A DNA stretch of 64,000 nucleotides from Sediminibacterium magnilacihabitans (GCA_002973575.1 PVEQ01000012.1:1-64000), one strand, 5' to 3'. Shown: positions 27,138 to 37,799, numbered from the stretch's first letter. Made by a program: numbers and translations. Notes: generated by a model from the sequence alone, not told the origin.

Positions 27138-30100
27138 ATGTTGAAAAAATCAATGCTCTGCCTGGCGCTTATGATGGGAATTGTGACAATAGGTCTGGCG
27201 CAGGTTTCTACGAACAACAAAATATTGGAACAGGCTGCACGTGGGTACAGGATTTTGGAAGATGATGGTTATACCCGTGCATTGTCAATGGCCAAACAAA
27301 AAGGATGGCCATTGGTCATTACCGGTAAAAATGGGGCGAAAGCTGTACTGGTGGGTGTTGATGCTTTCAATTATCCTAAATACTACATCACCAACAACAA
27401 TACCATTGCCGCTGCCACCACCAGGGCCAACCAGTTATGGCCGGGGGGCGCAAGCGGACTTAACCTCAGCGGCAGTTCAGATTACCTGGCCAACAAGATG
27501 GGTATATGGGATGGTGGCAGGCCCCTGGATGCCCATGTTGAACTTACCGGGCGCATCGTTCAAAAAGAAGCGGCTACCGTAGCTTATGACGACCATGCTA
27601 CCCATACCACCGGTACCCTGATGGCTTCGGGTGTAAATCCTTATGCAAAGGGAATGTCATTCGGACTGAAAAGCATCATTGCTTATGATTTCAAAAATGA
27701 TATTTCTGAAATGGCCCTGGAAGCGCCGGGCCTGTTGATATCCAATCATTCCTATTCTATTATTGCAGGATGGAATTACAACGATACTAAGAGCCGTTGG
27801 GAATTCTATGGGCGGCCCAATGAGAACAGGGACTATAAATTCGGGTATTACAGCATTGATGCCCAGGCATTGGATTCCATCACCTATTATGCTCCCAACT
27901 ATCTGATCGTAAAATCTGCCGGCAACAACCGTACTTCGAACGGACCGCCCGTTGATTCACCTTATTACCGTTATGATGCCAGTAACCAGATGGTTTTAGC
28001 AGGAAAGCGCCCTGCCGGCATCAGCAACAATGATAGTTATGGCAGTATCCCCTGGGATTGTAATGCCAAGAATATCCTCACAATAGGCGCCGTGCAGGGA
28101 TTACCCAATGGTTACAGCCGTCCTTCCGATGTGGTGATGGCTAGCTTCAGCAGTTGGGGCCCCAGCGATGATGGCCGTATCAAACCAGATCTGGTTGCAG
28201 ACGGCATCAATGTATTATCGAGTATCGCCACTTCGAACAATAGCTATGCCAGTTACAGTGGTACCTCCATGGCATCGCCCAATGCAGCGGGCTCTTTGTT
28301 CCTCCTGCAGGAATATTATTCCAAATTGAAAAGCAGTTCCACAGCTTTTATGCGTTCCGCTACGTTGAAAGGCCTGGCCATTCATACTGCAGAAGCAGCA
28401 GGCACCAATCCGGGACCCAATTATATGTTCGGATGGGGTTTGTTGAACGTTGAGAAAGCGGCGGCAGTAATGACCGCTGCTATTGGCAGCAACAATGCAA
28501 CTACCAGTAAGCACCTGTTATATGAAAATTCACTCGACAACAACAGCTCCAGCAGTTTTACGATTCCTGTGGTAAGCTCGGGTAATGGTCCTATAAAAGC
28601 CACCATCAGTTGGACCGATGTGCCCGGACCTATAGAGACTGTTATGAGTGATACCACCAAAAGGCTGGTGAACGACCTTGATCTCCGTATTACACAGGGC
28701 AGCCGTACTTATAAGCCCTGGACACTCGACCCTACCAATCCTGGTGCGGCGGCGGTGCCGGGAGATAACAGGACAGATAATATGGAGCGAATTGATATAG
28801 ATAGTACAGTACCCGGACGAACTTATACCATCACAGTTACCCATAAAGGTTCCCTCGTAAACAACGCGCAAGCTTATACCTTATTGGTAAGCGGCGCAGG
28901 CGGAACTGCTTATTGCGCTTCTGCTCCCACATCAAGTGCCGGATCGAGGATCGACAGTGTGAGTTTCTCCTCTATTCATTACGCCAATCCCGGTACTGCT
29001 ACTATGTATACCGATAATACCAAACTCACTGCCAACATCGAACCCCTGCAAAACATTCCCATCTATATGAAAGTAGGCAGTGCTGATGCTTCGGCTGCCA
29101 GCAAAATTGTAAAGGTCTTTATCGACTACAACAACAACGGCAGCTTTGCCGATTCGGGCGAATTGGTGGCAGTAAGCAGTGTCCTGTCTAATGGAAGTGT
29201 TTTTCAGGCAACTGTCAGTACCCCCAATACCCTGGTGGTGGGTAATTTTTACATGATGCGCATTGTGGAGCAAGAAACGACAGATACCAGTGTGGTGACA
29301 CCTTGCAGCAATCCAGGTTATGTAAGAGGCGAAACCCAGGATTACCGTCTCCGGGCGGTGCCGCCTTCAATAGATATAGCAGCAGCGGGTATCGCTACGC
29401 CGGCCGCGCTTGAGTGTCCAGATAACCCTAAGTATTTTACCGTAACACTGAAGAATAACGGAACGGCCGCCCAAACCAATATACCGGTGCAGGTAGTGGT
29501 GAAAAACAGCGGCGGCACAACAGTGGCTACACTTACGGATACTTTGAAAAGAAACCTGGCTTCCCTCAGCTCTGATAATTTCACTTTGCAGACGCCTGTG
29601 AGCAGCATGGCGCCGGGAACGTATTCGATCACCGCTACCGCTTCATTACCAGGTGATCAGCTTCCTGCCAACAATACGATCACTACCAGCATTACCATTA
29701 GTTCTTCACCGGCAGGTCCTGCTGCTACGGCTGAACTTTGTAGCAGCACCGTATTCCTCAAAGCAACCAATCCGCAACAGGGTGCCAATTATCTTTGGTA
29801 CACGTCTGCAACAACTGCTTCTCCTTTTGCAACAGGAGCGAGTACCAATACGGCCACCATTACCAGCGACAAAACTTATTATGCTGGCACAGATGCGGAT
29901 GTATTCATTGGCCCCACAACTAAAATGGCTTATGACAGTGGCGGATATAATAATTTCTCAGGAAATCTCATCAAGTTCAACAACAGTGTGCCGGTTATAT
30001 TGAAAAGCGTCAGGTTGTACACCAGCAATCCAGGTACTATCAAATTTACTGTAGCCAATCTAGGTTCGGCTGACCTTACCAACCGCACGTATACTTATAC

Positions 30101-30965
30101 AATCCTGGCTACTACTACATTGAATGTTTCTTCTTCTAACCCTGTTATACAACCGGCTACTTCAGGTGAGGTTAAGGGTAATGATCCGAAAGATACCGGT
30201 GCGGTTTATTTTCTCAACCTGCCTGTAACGCAAACAGGAGATCATATCCTCATCACCGAATGCGATGCGGGCGGCGCCACTATTTTCAGGAACAACAATA
30301 TCGCAGGAAGCAACACTTATCCTAAGGGTATACCCGGTATCATGACCATCACCGGTAATACCCTCGATGTATTCCCGCAAAGCGGTCAGCCTTCATCGGC
30401 TTATTATTATTTCCTGTACAATTTGAATGTTACCACGGGCGCCTGTATGAGCGCGAGAACAGCGGTAGTGGCTACATCACCCATAGCACCTGTTATCACA
30501 CAGGTGGGCGATTCGCTTGTCAGCAGCGTAGGCGGTAACTTGCAGTGGTATGTAGACGGACAAGCCATCTCCGGAGCAAACGGTCAGAAATACAAACCGG
30601 TGAATTCCGGCGCTTATACCGTTTCTGTAACGGATGGCATTGGATGTATGAAAACTTCCAATCCTTTCCAGGTAGCTGTTACAGCTATTCCGCCGGAAGT
30701 GCTTGCCAGGGAGATCAAGCTCAGCGTTTCACCCAACCCCAACGACGGACGCTTCAATCTTTCGTTTGAAGTGAATACCAAAGCAGATCTCGGCATTGCC
30801 GTTTTCAATGCAGCCGGACAGCAGGTGTACCTGCGTTCGTATCCAGGCTTCTCTGGCAAGTTCTCTTCGCAGATTGACCTGGGACAACTCAGTGCTGAAT
30901 TTTACATATTGAAAATTCAGCACGATAAAAAAACCTATTCGCAAAAAATACTCATCGAACGATGA
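27138..30965 (+). CDS. Large secreted S8 (subtilisin-like) serine protease with T9SS sorting domain
   Basis: A 1,275-residue exported protease. Signal peptide 1-21 (LAQV). The subtilase domain spans about 115-450 with D125 (GIWDGG), H153 (DDHATHTTGT) and S377 (SGTSMASPNAAG) as the catalytic triad, followed by a P-domain-like beta region (about 455-590). Next come a GEVED-type domain (YCASAPTSS, VFIDYNNNGSFADSGE, about 590-750), a CARDB-like domain (LECPDNPKYFTVTLKNNGTA, about 755-865) and a further beta region. The last 80 residues form a type A T9SS sorting domain (SVSPNPNDGRFNLSF ending KTYSQKILIER), so it should cross the outer membrane by type IX secretion. The family degrades extracellular proteins. 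The gene after it starts 15 bp downstream and is likely cotranscribed. Confidence 0.93.
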   Translation: MLKKSMLCLALMMGIVTIGLAQVSTNNKILEQAARGYRILEDDGYTRALSMAKQKGWPLVITGKNGAKAVLVGVDAFNYPKYYITNNNTIAAATTRANQLWPGGASGLNLSGSSDYLANKMGIWDGGRPLDAHVELTGRIVQKEAATVAYDDHATHTTGTLMASGVNPYAKGMSFGLKSIIAYDFKNDISEMALEAPGLLISNHSYSIIAGWNYNDTKSRWEFYGRPNENRDYKFGYYSIDAQALDSITYYAPNYLIVKSAGNNRTSNGPPVDSPYYRYDASNQMVLAGKRPAGISNNDSYGSIPWDCNAKNILTIGAVQGLPNGYSRPSDVVMASFSSWGPSDDGRIKPDLVADGINVLSSIATSNNSYASYSGTSMASPNAAGSLFLLQEYYSKLKSSSTAFMRSATLKGLAIHTAEAAGTNPGPNYMFGWGLLNVEKAAAVMTAAIGSNNATTSKHLLYENSLDNNSSSSFTIPVVSSGNGPIKATISWTDVPGPIETVMSDTTKRLVNDLDLRITQGSRTYKPWTLDPTNPGAAAVPGDNRTDNMERIDIDSTVPGRTYTITVTHKGSLVNNAQAYTLLVSGAGGTAYCASAPTSSAGSRIDSVSFSSIHYANPGTATMYTDNTKLTANIEPLQNIPIYMKVGSADASAASKIVKVFIDYNNNGSFADSGELVAVSSVLSNGSVFQATVSTPNTLVVGNFYMMRIVEQETTDTSVVTPCSNPGYVRGETQDYRLRAVPPSIDIAAAGIATPAALECPDNPKYFTVTLKNNGTAAQTNIPVQVVVKNSGGTTVATLTDTLKRNLASLSSDNFTLQTPVSSMAPGTYSITATASLPGDQLPANNTITTSITISSSPAGPAATAELCSSTVFLKATNPQQGANYLWYTSATTASPFATGASTNTATITSDKTYYAGTDADVFIGPTTKMAYDSGGYNNFSGNLIKFNNSVPVILKSVRLYTSNPGTIKFTVANLGSADLTNRTYTYTILATTTLNVSSSNPVIQPATSGEVKGNDPKDTGAVYFLNLPVTQTGDHILITECDAGGATIFRNNNIAGSNTYPKGIPGIMTITGNTLDVFPQSGQPSSAYYYFLYNLNVTTGACMSARTAVVATSPIAPVITQVGDSLVSSVGGNLQWYVDGQAISGANGQKYKPVNSGAYTVSVTDGIGCMKTSNPFQVAVTAIPPEVLAREIKLSVSPNPNDGRFNLSFEVNTKADLGIAVFNAAGQQVYLRSYPGFSGKFSSQIDLGQLSAEFYILKIQHDKKTYSQKILIER

Positions 30966-30980
30966 GCCAATATCTTATCT

Positions 30981-31691
30981 ATGCGTTTGTTGATGATCTC
31001 TTTGTTATGCGGATTGGGTATTACCGTTTCTGCGCAAAAAAACAACCTGGTATATGGTTACCTGAAAGACAGCATCAGCGCTGAACCGGTGGCGCTAGCC
31101 AGTGTAACCAATATGAACACAGGCACTACTGTGATGACGAATTACCGTGGACTTTTTAAACTGCCTGTAACCGAAAACCAGGTATTGTCTTTCGGGGCCA
31201 TCGGATACAAGTTCGATACCTTGCGATACAATGACCGTTATATATCACGCGATACCCTGGTCATTTTACTTCCTGTATTGCGAAGAAACCTGGGCATGGT
31301 TACGGTAAGGGCTACCATGAGCCGGTACCAGGTTGATAGCATGCAGAGAAGAAAAGATTTTTTGCAGGATATTGTGAACTATACCATCCCTACGATAGCG
31401 GAAGCCAATTCCGGGGCGGGCATTGCACTCAACATCAGCCGTTTTTCGCGTCATGAAAGAAACAAACGGAAGGCATTTGCTTTTTATGAATCAACCGAAA
31501 AAGAAGCGTATATCAATTACCGTTTCAATGAAAAGCTGGTTACAGCATACAGTGGTTTAAAAGGCGATCAGTTATACGAGTTCATGCAGGCCCGTCGTCC
31601 TTCTTATCAATGGCTGCGCACACATCTTACCGAGGAAGACCTCAAGTATTATATCAACGAACAGTTGAAACTCTTTTTGAAGCGGCAATAA
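30981..31691 (+). CDS. Secreted protein with CarboxypepD_reg-like (TonB-plug-associated) domain
   Basis: A 236-residue protein with a signal peptide (1-18, cleavage before QKNN). Residues 23-110 form a carboxypeptidase-regulatory-like sandwich (VYGYLKDSISAEPVALASVT, TNYRGLFKLPV, LSFGAIGYKFDTLRY), the domain that usually opens SusC-type TonB receptors, here without a barrel. The C-terminal half is basic and helical with no recognised domain. It starts 15 bp after the T9SS protease gene and is probably its operon partner; a role in handling or anchoring that protease is only a guess from position. It converges with the ABC permease gene. Confidence 0.75.
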   Translation: MRLLMISLLCGLGITVSAQKNNLVYGYLKDSISAEPVALASVTNMNTGTTVMTNYRGLFKLPVTENQVLSFGAIGYKFDTLRYNDRYISRDTLVILLPVLRRNLGMVTVRATMSRYQVDSMQRRKDFLQDIVNYTIPTIAEANSGAGIALNISRFSRHERNKRKAFAFYESTEKEAYINYRFNEKLVTAYSGLKGDQLYEFMQARRPSYQWLRTHLTEEDLKYYINEQLKLFLKRQ

Positions 31692-31695
31692 ATCA

Positions 31696-33000
31696 TTATT
31701 CGTAGCGAAGTGCAACGATCGGGTTGAGTCTTGCGGCTTTCATGGCCGGATAGATACCTGCTACCAATCCTACGAGCGAACAGATCACGATCCCCAAAAT
31801 CACCCATGCCCAGGGTACTACGAATCCTGTTTTGAGCAACATGCTGAAAAGGTTACCGATCAGTACACCAAGGATAATGCCGAACAAAGCGCCGAGCAGG
31901 CTGATGATCATACTTTCAAACAGGAACTGCTGACGTACATTGCGGCTTTTACCACCGATGGCTTTGATCAATCCAACTTCTTTGGTACGCTCGTTAACCG
32001 CCACCAGCATAATATTCATGAGTCCGATTGCAGCGCCTATAAGTGTAATAAGACCTATCGCACCGGCCGAGCCTGTGATACTGCTCAGAAAACCCATGAG
32101 CATTTCAGCCACACGATCGCTTTTTTCGATAACGAAATTCTCTTCATCACGCGGTTCCAGTTTACGGATGCCGCGAAAAACGGCGGTCGCTTCACCTGTT
32201 GCAGCATCCATGGCATTTACATTACCTACCATCACACCCAGGAAATAGGAAGGTTGTGTGTTCTGGAAGTGCCTTACATTGGTATAGGAAGTGATCAGTA
32301 CATCGTCCTGTCGCATCATCGCGCTGGAGCCTTTGCTTTTCAGTACACCGACCACACGGTAAGGGATACTGCCTACCCGCACGATTTTATCAATGCTGCT
32401 TTCGGGATGTTCACCGAATAATTTTGAGGCTGGATTACTTCCCAACAAACATACGTTTCTGCCGCTCTCAATATCGAGGTGGTTGATGTTGCGCCCTGCG
32501 CTGATGGAATAACCATTTACCAGCAGGTAATTTTCATCGCCTCCCCAGATATTGATCTGCGGATTGGTTTTCTTTTCTTCATAATGTAACTCCTGTGCAC
32601 CGGGTCCGCGGCGATAGATACTGGTCTGTGCTGAGAGAAAATGAAAGCTGGCTTTGAATGCTTCTGCTTCTTCTTTCAGGATGGGTTTTCCCAGATTCGA
32701 TTTCTTCTCTTTGAGTCCGCGGGTTGTTTTTTTGAAATCGCTGTTTCTGCCACCACCGCCAACACGTACTTTGGTTTCTTTAAACCGGATGCTGAATGCA
32801 TTGGCCCCCATGGTAGCAAAACTCTCCCTGGCGCTCTGGTTCATGGCCTCGATAGCAGTGATGATACCGATCAGCGCCATGATACCGAATGCAATGATGG
32901 CAACAGTAATACCGGTACGCAGTTTATTGCTTCGCACGGTACGCCAGGCCAGGGAAAAAGAGTCGAGCGTGGTCATCTTCGCAAAGGGGTTCTTATCCAT
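31696..33000 (-). CDS. ABC transporter permease, MacB/FtsX type
   Basis: A 434-residue inner-membrane protein. One transmembrane segment near the N-terminus (GITVAIIAFGIMALIGIITAI, about 30-52) is followed by a MacB-like periplasmic domain (about 55-280) and three C-terminal segments (SAGAIGLITLIGAAIGLMNI, LLGALFGIILGVLIG, WVILGIVICSLVGLVAGIYP). The cytoplasmic loop NERTKEVGLIKAIGGK between them and the final ARLNPIVALRYE are family hallmarks. Such permeases act in mechanotransmission or export of lipoproteins, peptides or drugs. The ATPase subunit is not encoded nearby. It starts 50 bp after nuoN with no terminator between, so it may be cotranscribed with complex I. Confidence 0.9.
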   Translation of the reverse strand: MDKNPFAKMTTLDSFSLAWRTVRSNKLRTGITVAIIAFGIMALIGIITAIEAMNQSARESFATMGANAFSIRFKETKVRVGGGGRNSDFKKTTRGLKEKKSNLGKPILKEEAEAFKASFHFLSAQTSIYRRGPGAQELHYEEKKTNPQINIWGGDENYLLVNGYSISAGRNINHLDIESGRNVCLLGSNPASKLFGEHPESSIDKIVRVGSIPYRVVGVLKSKGSSAMMRQDDVLITSYTNVRHFQNTQPSYFLGVMVGNVNAMDAATGEATAVFRGIRKLEPRDEENFVIEKSDRVAEMLMGFLSSITGSAGAIGLITLIGAAIGLMNIMLVAVNERTKEVGLIKAIGGKSRNVRQQFLFESMIISLLGALFGIILGVLIGNLFSMLLKTGFVVPWAWVILGIVICSLVGLVAGIYPAMKAARLNPIVALRYE

Positions 33001-33050
33001 TAAAGATAGCTGAGAATCCCCCGAATACGGCAGAAAAAAGTGAAGAACGG

Positions 33051-34439
33051 TTAAAAATACAACCAGTTCAGTACTACAGACGGCATGATGCCTACCAATA
33101 CAATGAGCGCTGACAGCAGCAGCAGGGCATATTTAAACCCGTTGCTGATGGGCCCGTGGGTTTCGGCATCGCCATCTTTGAAATACATGGCCTGTATAAC
33201 CCTGAAATAATAATAGGCGCTGACAGCTGCAAATAGTACCGCCACAATAACCAGCCAGAAAGCGCCCCCTTCTTTAATAGTGGCGGCCAGCATATAATAT
33301 TTTGCGAAGAACCCTGCAGTTGACGGGATACCTGCCAGTGACAGGAGGCAAACAGTAGCGCCAAACGCCAGTACAGGCTGCTTTTTAGCCAACCCGTTGA
33401 ACCCATCATAAGTATAATCTTTCATTTTGATGAGCACGGCAAAAATGCCGATGGTAGCAAGACTGTAAGCAACAGTATACAGCAGGATACCTTCCTGTGT
33501 GAGATCATTGTTGCTGTATAAAGCAAACAACATGAAACCCGCCTGCGCAATACTGGAATACGCCAACATGCGCTTAACACTTTGCTGGAATACCGCGGTG
33601 ATATTGCCTATCAGTAAAGTGGCTATGATCACAAAAGAAAGTATGATCTTCCAGGTAGGACCTAATATCGTTGTATGTCCTGCAAAAAGGCGGATGAATG
33701 CAATGAATCCCGCTGCTTTTACAATGGTGGCCATGAAAGAAGTGAAGACCGAAGGCGCTCCATCGTATACATCGGGTGTCCAGAAATGAAACGGCGCAGC
33801 CGATACTTTGAAAGCCATTGAAACAAAGAGCAGTAACAATCCCGCCACTTCCAGGAATGAGCCCTGGTACAGTCCCGTTACCGGGTTAACGGGCGGAGGT
33901 GTCATGCCGAAAGACCCGGTAGCGCCATATACCAACGCAATACCCATGAGCATGATGCCGGTAGAAAAAGAGCCCATGAGAAAATATTTCAGGGCAGCTT
34001 CGTTGCTCTTCATGTTGCGTTTATCGGCACCGGTAAGTATGTACAAGGGTATAGATAATATCTCTATCCCCAGGAAGAGCATGAGCAATCCGTTATAAGC
34101 CGAAAGAATACTTACACCACACAATACAAAAAAGATCAACGCAAAATATTCGGCAACATTCAGGCCTGTATTTTCAATATCCTTTCCGCTCAGTAATACA
34201 TATACCAGTGTAGCAGCAAATACAATGGAGTTGAAGAAGAGACCGAATTTCTGGAAGTCCAGCAGGCCATGGGTGTCTATGCGCACCTGGTAGATGCCGT
34301 ATGTATGCATCAGGTTGGCGATCAACAACAACAAGAGTCCAGCAGCCGCTATGTATTTCAATGCCGATTTCTCCTTGATGATGATGCCGCTGAACATCAT
34401 CACTACACCTAATAATGCCGAAAGTATGATTGCGTTCAT
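33051..34439 (-). CDS. nuoN: NADH-quinone oxidoreductase subunit N
   Basis: Antiporter-like membrane subunit of respiratory complex I (462 residues, about 14 helices), which carries one proton channel of the arm. Typical segments are the GIEILSIPLYIL helix with the essential Glu, the ALKYFLMGSFSTGIML helix with its Lys, FKVSAAPFHFWTPDVYDGAP and KRMLAYSSIAQAGFML. It is the last nuo gene, 6 bp after nuoM. No terminator is seen before the downstream ABC permease gene. Confidence 0.96.
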   Translation of the reverse strand: MNAIILSALLGVVMMFSGIIIKEKSALKYIAAAGLLLLLIANLMHTYGIYQVRIDTHGLLDFQKFGLFFNSIVFAATLVYVLLSGKDIENTGLNVAEYFALIFFVLCGVSILSAYNGLLMLFLGIEILSIPLYILTGADKRNMKSNEAALKYFLMGSFSTGIMLMGIALVYGATGSFGMTPPPVNPVTGLYQGSFLEVAGLLLLFVSMAFKVSAAPFHFWTPDVYDGAPSVFTSFMATIVKAAGFIAFIRLFAGHTTILGPTWKIILSFVIIATLLIGNITAVFQQSVKRMLAYSSIAQAGFMLFALYSNNDLTQEGILLYTVAYSLATIGIFAVLIKMKDYTYDGFNGLAKKQPVLAFGATVCLLSLAGIPSTAGFFAKYYMLAATIKEGGAFWLVIVAVLFAAVSAYYYFRVIQAMYFKDGDAETHGPISNGFKYALLLLSALIVLVGIMPSVVLNWLYF

Positions 34440-34445
34440 AATGTT

Positions 34446-35873
34446 TTATTTCAAGATGGCGTGTACTGTATCTGTTGTAAGGCTGATGATGGGCTGGGGG
34501 TAAACACCCAGTACAATCACCAGCAACGCCAGTAACACCAGCGTAAATTGTACGTTCTGATTGATGTCGGTTGCATTTGCTGTGGCCGGAACCGTATTAC
34601 CATAAAATATCTTCTGCACCATGTTCAGGGTATACACAGCCGCCAGTATGATGCTGATGCAGGCTACTGCCGCGATCCATACATTGTACTGGAACAGTCC
34701 GTTGAACATCAGGAATTCCCCGATGAAAGCATTGGTGAGGGGCAATGCAATATTGGCCAGCGCCATCACCATCAGCAGAATAGCTAATGCCGGTGCTTTT
34801 TGTGCCAGTCCGCCGAGCTCGCTGAATTTACGTGTTCCGAGTTGCTGTTCAATTGCATCAGCCACGATCCAGAGTCCGATCACGTTCACACCATGATTGA
34901 ACATTTGTATCATTACACCTTCCATACCTGTTTTGTTATTGGCAAATACAGCGGCACACATCAGGCCGATGTGCGCAATGGATGAATAAGCGATCAGTCG
35001 CTTCAGATCATCCTGCCTGATGGCAATCAATGAAGCGTATAACATACCAATCACAGAAAGGATAATGATCACATGGGCCGAGTCGGAAGCCGCTTGCGGG
35101 AATACCGGTAAAAGCCAGCGCACCAATGCGAAGACACCCATCTTCACCATCACGCCGCTCAATATCATCGTTACCGCAGTAGGTGATTGCTCATACGCAT
35201 CGGGCTGCCAGGTATGGAAAGGAAATACCGGCATCTTGATGGCGAATGCCAAAAAGAAAAGCCAGAAAGCCAATCCCTGTTGTGCACCCGAGAGCTTTAC
35301 CTGGTAAAAAGATTTGATAGCGAAAGATTGATCGGCCGTATGAAAATAGACGAACAGGATACCTGCCAACATCAGCAGTGATCCAAGGAAAGTGTACACG
35401 AAGAATTTAAAAGTAACGGCGATCCTTTTTTCTCCTCCCCAGATAGAGCAGAGAAAATAAACAGGTATCAGTGCCAGCTCCCAGAAGAAATAAAACAACA
35501 GCGCATCCTGTGCCAGGAAAACACCGGTGAGTCCGGCTTGTGTCAGCAACATCAATCCGTAAAAACGGCCGGCATTTTTATAGGTGTTTTTTTGTGTAGC
35601 CACAAATACCACAGGAAAAGAAATGGCAGTAAGCAGACAAAGCATCTTACCCATTCCATCCATGCCAACGGCGAAATCGGCGCCCAGACCAGGCAACCAG
35701 CTTGTTGTATAAGTCAGCTGCGCAGCCGGATAAAACCAACAGCCGGTTACAGCTACCACCAACGTAACCAACGAGGTGAGCAATGCCCAGCCTTTAACTG
35801 TTTTCTCTTCTTTGATGAGAAAACTGAGCAGACCAGTCAACAGCGGAATCAGTATCAGTAGAACAGGAATCAT
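34446..35873 (-). CDS. nuoM: NADH-quinone oxidoreductase subunit M
   Basis: Proton-pumping antiporter-like subunit of complex I (475 residues). Visible conserved helices: FYFFWELALIPVYFL with the channel Glu, TFKFFVYTFLGSLLML with the Lys, KMPVFPFHTWQPDAYEQSPTAV and KRLIAYSSIAHIGLM. It begins 3 bp after nuoL, so the two are translationally linked, and it ends 6 bp before nuoN. Confidence 0.97.
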   Translation of the reverse strand: MIPVLLILIPLLTGLLSFLIKEEKTVKGWALLTSLVTLVVAVTGCWFYPAAQLTYTTSWLPGLGADFAVGMDGMGKMLCLLTAISFPVVFVATQKNTYKNAGRFYGLMLLTQAGLTGVFLAQDALLFYFFWELALIPVYFLCSIWGGEKRIAVTFKFFVYTFLGSLLMLAGILFVYFHTADQSFAIKSFYQVKLSGAQQGLAFWLFFLAFAIKMPVFPFHTWQPDAYEQSPTAVTMILSGVMVKMGVFALVRWLLPVFPQAASDSAHVIIILSVIGMLYASLIAIRQDDLKRLIAYSSIAHIGLMCAAVFANNKTGMEGVMIQMFNHGVNVIGLWIVADAIEQQLGTRKFSELGGLAQKAPALAILLMVMALANIALPLTNAFIGEFLMFNGLFQYNVWIAAVACISIILAAVYTLNMVQKIFYGNTVPATANATDINQNVQFTLVLLALLVIVLGVYPQPIISLTTDTVHAILK

Positions 35874-35876
35874 CTT

Positions 35877-37799
35877 TTAAAATATTTTACTAAAGAAACG
35901 CATGATGGTAGCGTCGTTGAACCAAATCAATACAAATACAACCATGACCATTACCATGACCAGTATATAACTTCCTACCTGTCCGCTTTGCAATAAGCGC
36001 AACTGGCGGGATCCATAACCAACCAAGCGGCCTACCCCATTCACCACACCATCGATACCGCTTTTCTCTACCACATTTTTCAGGAAGCCGGCAAAAGCAT
36101 TCAGCGGGTTCACTACAAGGGCATCGTAGAGTTCATCGATATACCATTTGTTCTCGAGCACTTTGGCAATGCCGGTATTTTCTGCTGTTGTACGCTGGTA
36201 TTTTTTGTAACTTCTTACAGCCAGTACAATGATCAGTATAATGGCTGTGGTTGAACCAGCCATGAACAGGTATTCCTCCGATGCCTCCATGTGATGTGCT
36301 TCTTTCAGTTGTGTGGAAGCGGCAAAAACCGGTGCAAGGAAATGTTCCAGGCTATGTGCATTGGAAGCGAACACTTCGGGTATGCCTACAAAACCTCCGA
36401 TCACCGATAAAACAGCGAGTATGATCAGGGGGATGGTCATAGCGGATGGACTCTCATGCAGGTGATGTTCCTGTTCATGTGTGCCCCGGAAATTCCCGAG
36501 GAAAGTTATGCTGTACAACCTGAACATATAGAACGCAGTCATCAAAGCGCCAGCCAATCCTATAAAATAATACAAAGGATTCTTGGCATAAGCCGCCATC
36601 AGTATTTCATCTTTTGAGAAGAATCCTGAGAAAGGCGGTATTCCTGCAATGGCCAAACAACCCAGCAGGAAAGTGATATGCGTAACAGGTAAATATTTTT
36701 TTAGTCCCCCCATATTCCTGATATCCTGTTCGTGGTGCATGGCATGGATCACAGAGCCGGCGCCAAGGAAGAGCAGGGCTTTAAAAAATGCATGTGTCAT
36801 CACATGGAACACAGCGCCGGTATAAGCGCCTACGCCCAATCCGAGGAACATATAACCCAACTGGCTCACGGTGGAATAAGCCAGTACTTTTTTGATATCG
36901 TTCTGCTTCAGTGCAATGGTGGCTGCGAATACAGCGGTAACCAATCCCACAATAGCTACCAGCGTTTGTGTGGCAGGCGCCATCGTATATAATATGTTGC
37001 TGCGGGCAATCATATAAATACCGGCTGTAACCATGGTAGCGGCGTGGATCAGCGCTGACACAGGCGTAGGACCTGCCATGGCATCGGGCAGCCAGGTGTA
37101 CAGCGGTATCTGTGCGCTTTTTCCCATCGCACCTACAAACAAGAGAACAGTAATAGCGGTAATATCGAAGCTGCTCAGTTGGTTAACCTGTGCAAATACA
37201 TCGCTGTAATTAACCGTACCCAGTTTGGATATGAGCCAGAACAAAGCCAGCAGGAAGCCCAGGTCGCCAATGCGATTCATCACAAATGCTTTCTTGGCTG
37301 CATAATTGTATTGATCGTTTTTGAACCAGTAACCGATGAGCAGGTAAGAACACAATCCTACTCCTTCCCATCCGATGAACATGATCACATAGTTAGCGCC
37401 CAACACCAGCAACAGCATGGAGAAAACGAAGAGGTTGAGGTAAGCAAAGTATCGCGCGAAATGCGGGCCTTCTTCTTCATGCATATAGGCAGTAGAATAC
37501 AAATGAATGAGAAAACCAACGCCTGTAATGATGAGCAGGAATAAAGCCGATAACTGATCGGCCTGGAAGGCAAAAGGAATGGTCAGCCGATCGGCCTGGA
37601 TAAAATTGAACAGGGTTACTACGGTGGCTCCATTTGCTTTTACATCGAAGAAAACCAGCAGGCTCACTACGAATGACGCCAGTATAGCGCCACTGCCGAT
37701 GATGCCCACCATTGATTTGGAAAGCGATTTGCGTCCCAATCCGTTGATCAGGAAGCCCAGCAGGGGAAAGAGAGGAATTAAATAAACGAGTTTACTCAT
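35877..37799 (-). CDS. nuoL: NADH-quinone oxidoreductase subunit L
   Basis: Distal antiporter-like subunit of complex I (640 residues), with the long lateral helix at the C-terminus that couples the membrane arm. Conserved: FIGWEGVGLCSYLLIGYW, AFVMNRIGDLGFLLA, QIPLYTWLPDAMAGPTPVSALIHAATMVTAG, KVLAYSTVSQLGYM, HAFFKALLFLGAGSVIHAM. The C-terminal part has LENKWYIDELYDALVV and a final single helix. It is separated from nuoK by a 94-bp spacer with GCTTAACG-type repeats. ATG 37799 is the only good start. Confidence 0.97.
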   Translation of the reverse strand: MSKLVYLIPLFPLLGFLINGLGRKSLSKSMVGIIGSGAILASFVVSLLVFFDVKANGATVVTLFNFIQADRLTIPFAFQADQLSALFLLIITGVGFLIHLYSTAYMHEEEGPHFARYFAYLNLFVFSMLLLVLGANYVIMFIGWEGVGLCSYLLIGYWFKNDQYNYAAKKAFVMNRIGDLGFLLALFWLISKLGTVNYSDVFAQVNQLSSFDITAITVLLFVGAMGKSAQIPLYTWLPDAMAGPTPVSALIHAATMVTAGIYMIARSNILYTMAPATQTLVAIVGLVTAVFAATIALKQNDIKKVLAYSTVSQLGYMFLGLGVGAYTGAVFHVMTHAFFKALLFLGAGSVIHAMHHEQDIRNMGGLKKYLPVTHITFLLGCLAIAGIPPFSGFFSKDEILMAAYAKNPLYYFIGLAGALMTAFYMFRLYSITFLGNFRGTHEQEHHLHESPSAMTIPLIILAVLSVIGGFVGIPEVFASNAHSLEHFLAPVFAASTQLKEAHHMEASEEYLFMAGSTTAIILIIVLAVRSYKKYQRTTAENTGIAKVLENKWYIDELYDALVVNPLNAFAGFLKNVVEKSGIDGVVNGVGRLVGYGSRQLRLLQSGQVGSYILVMVMVMVVFVLIWFNDATIMRFFSKIF

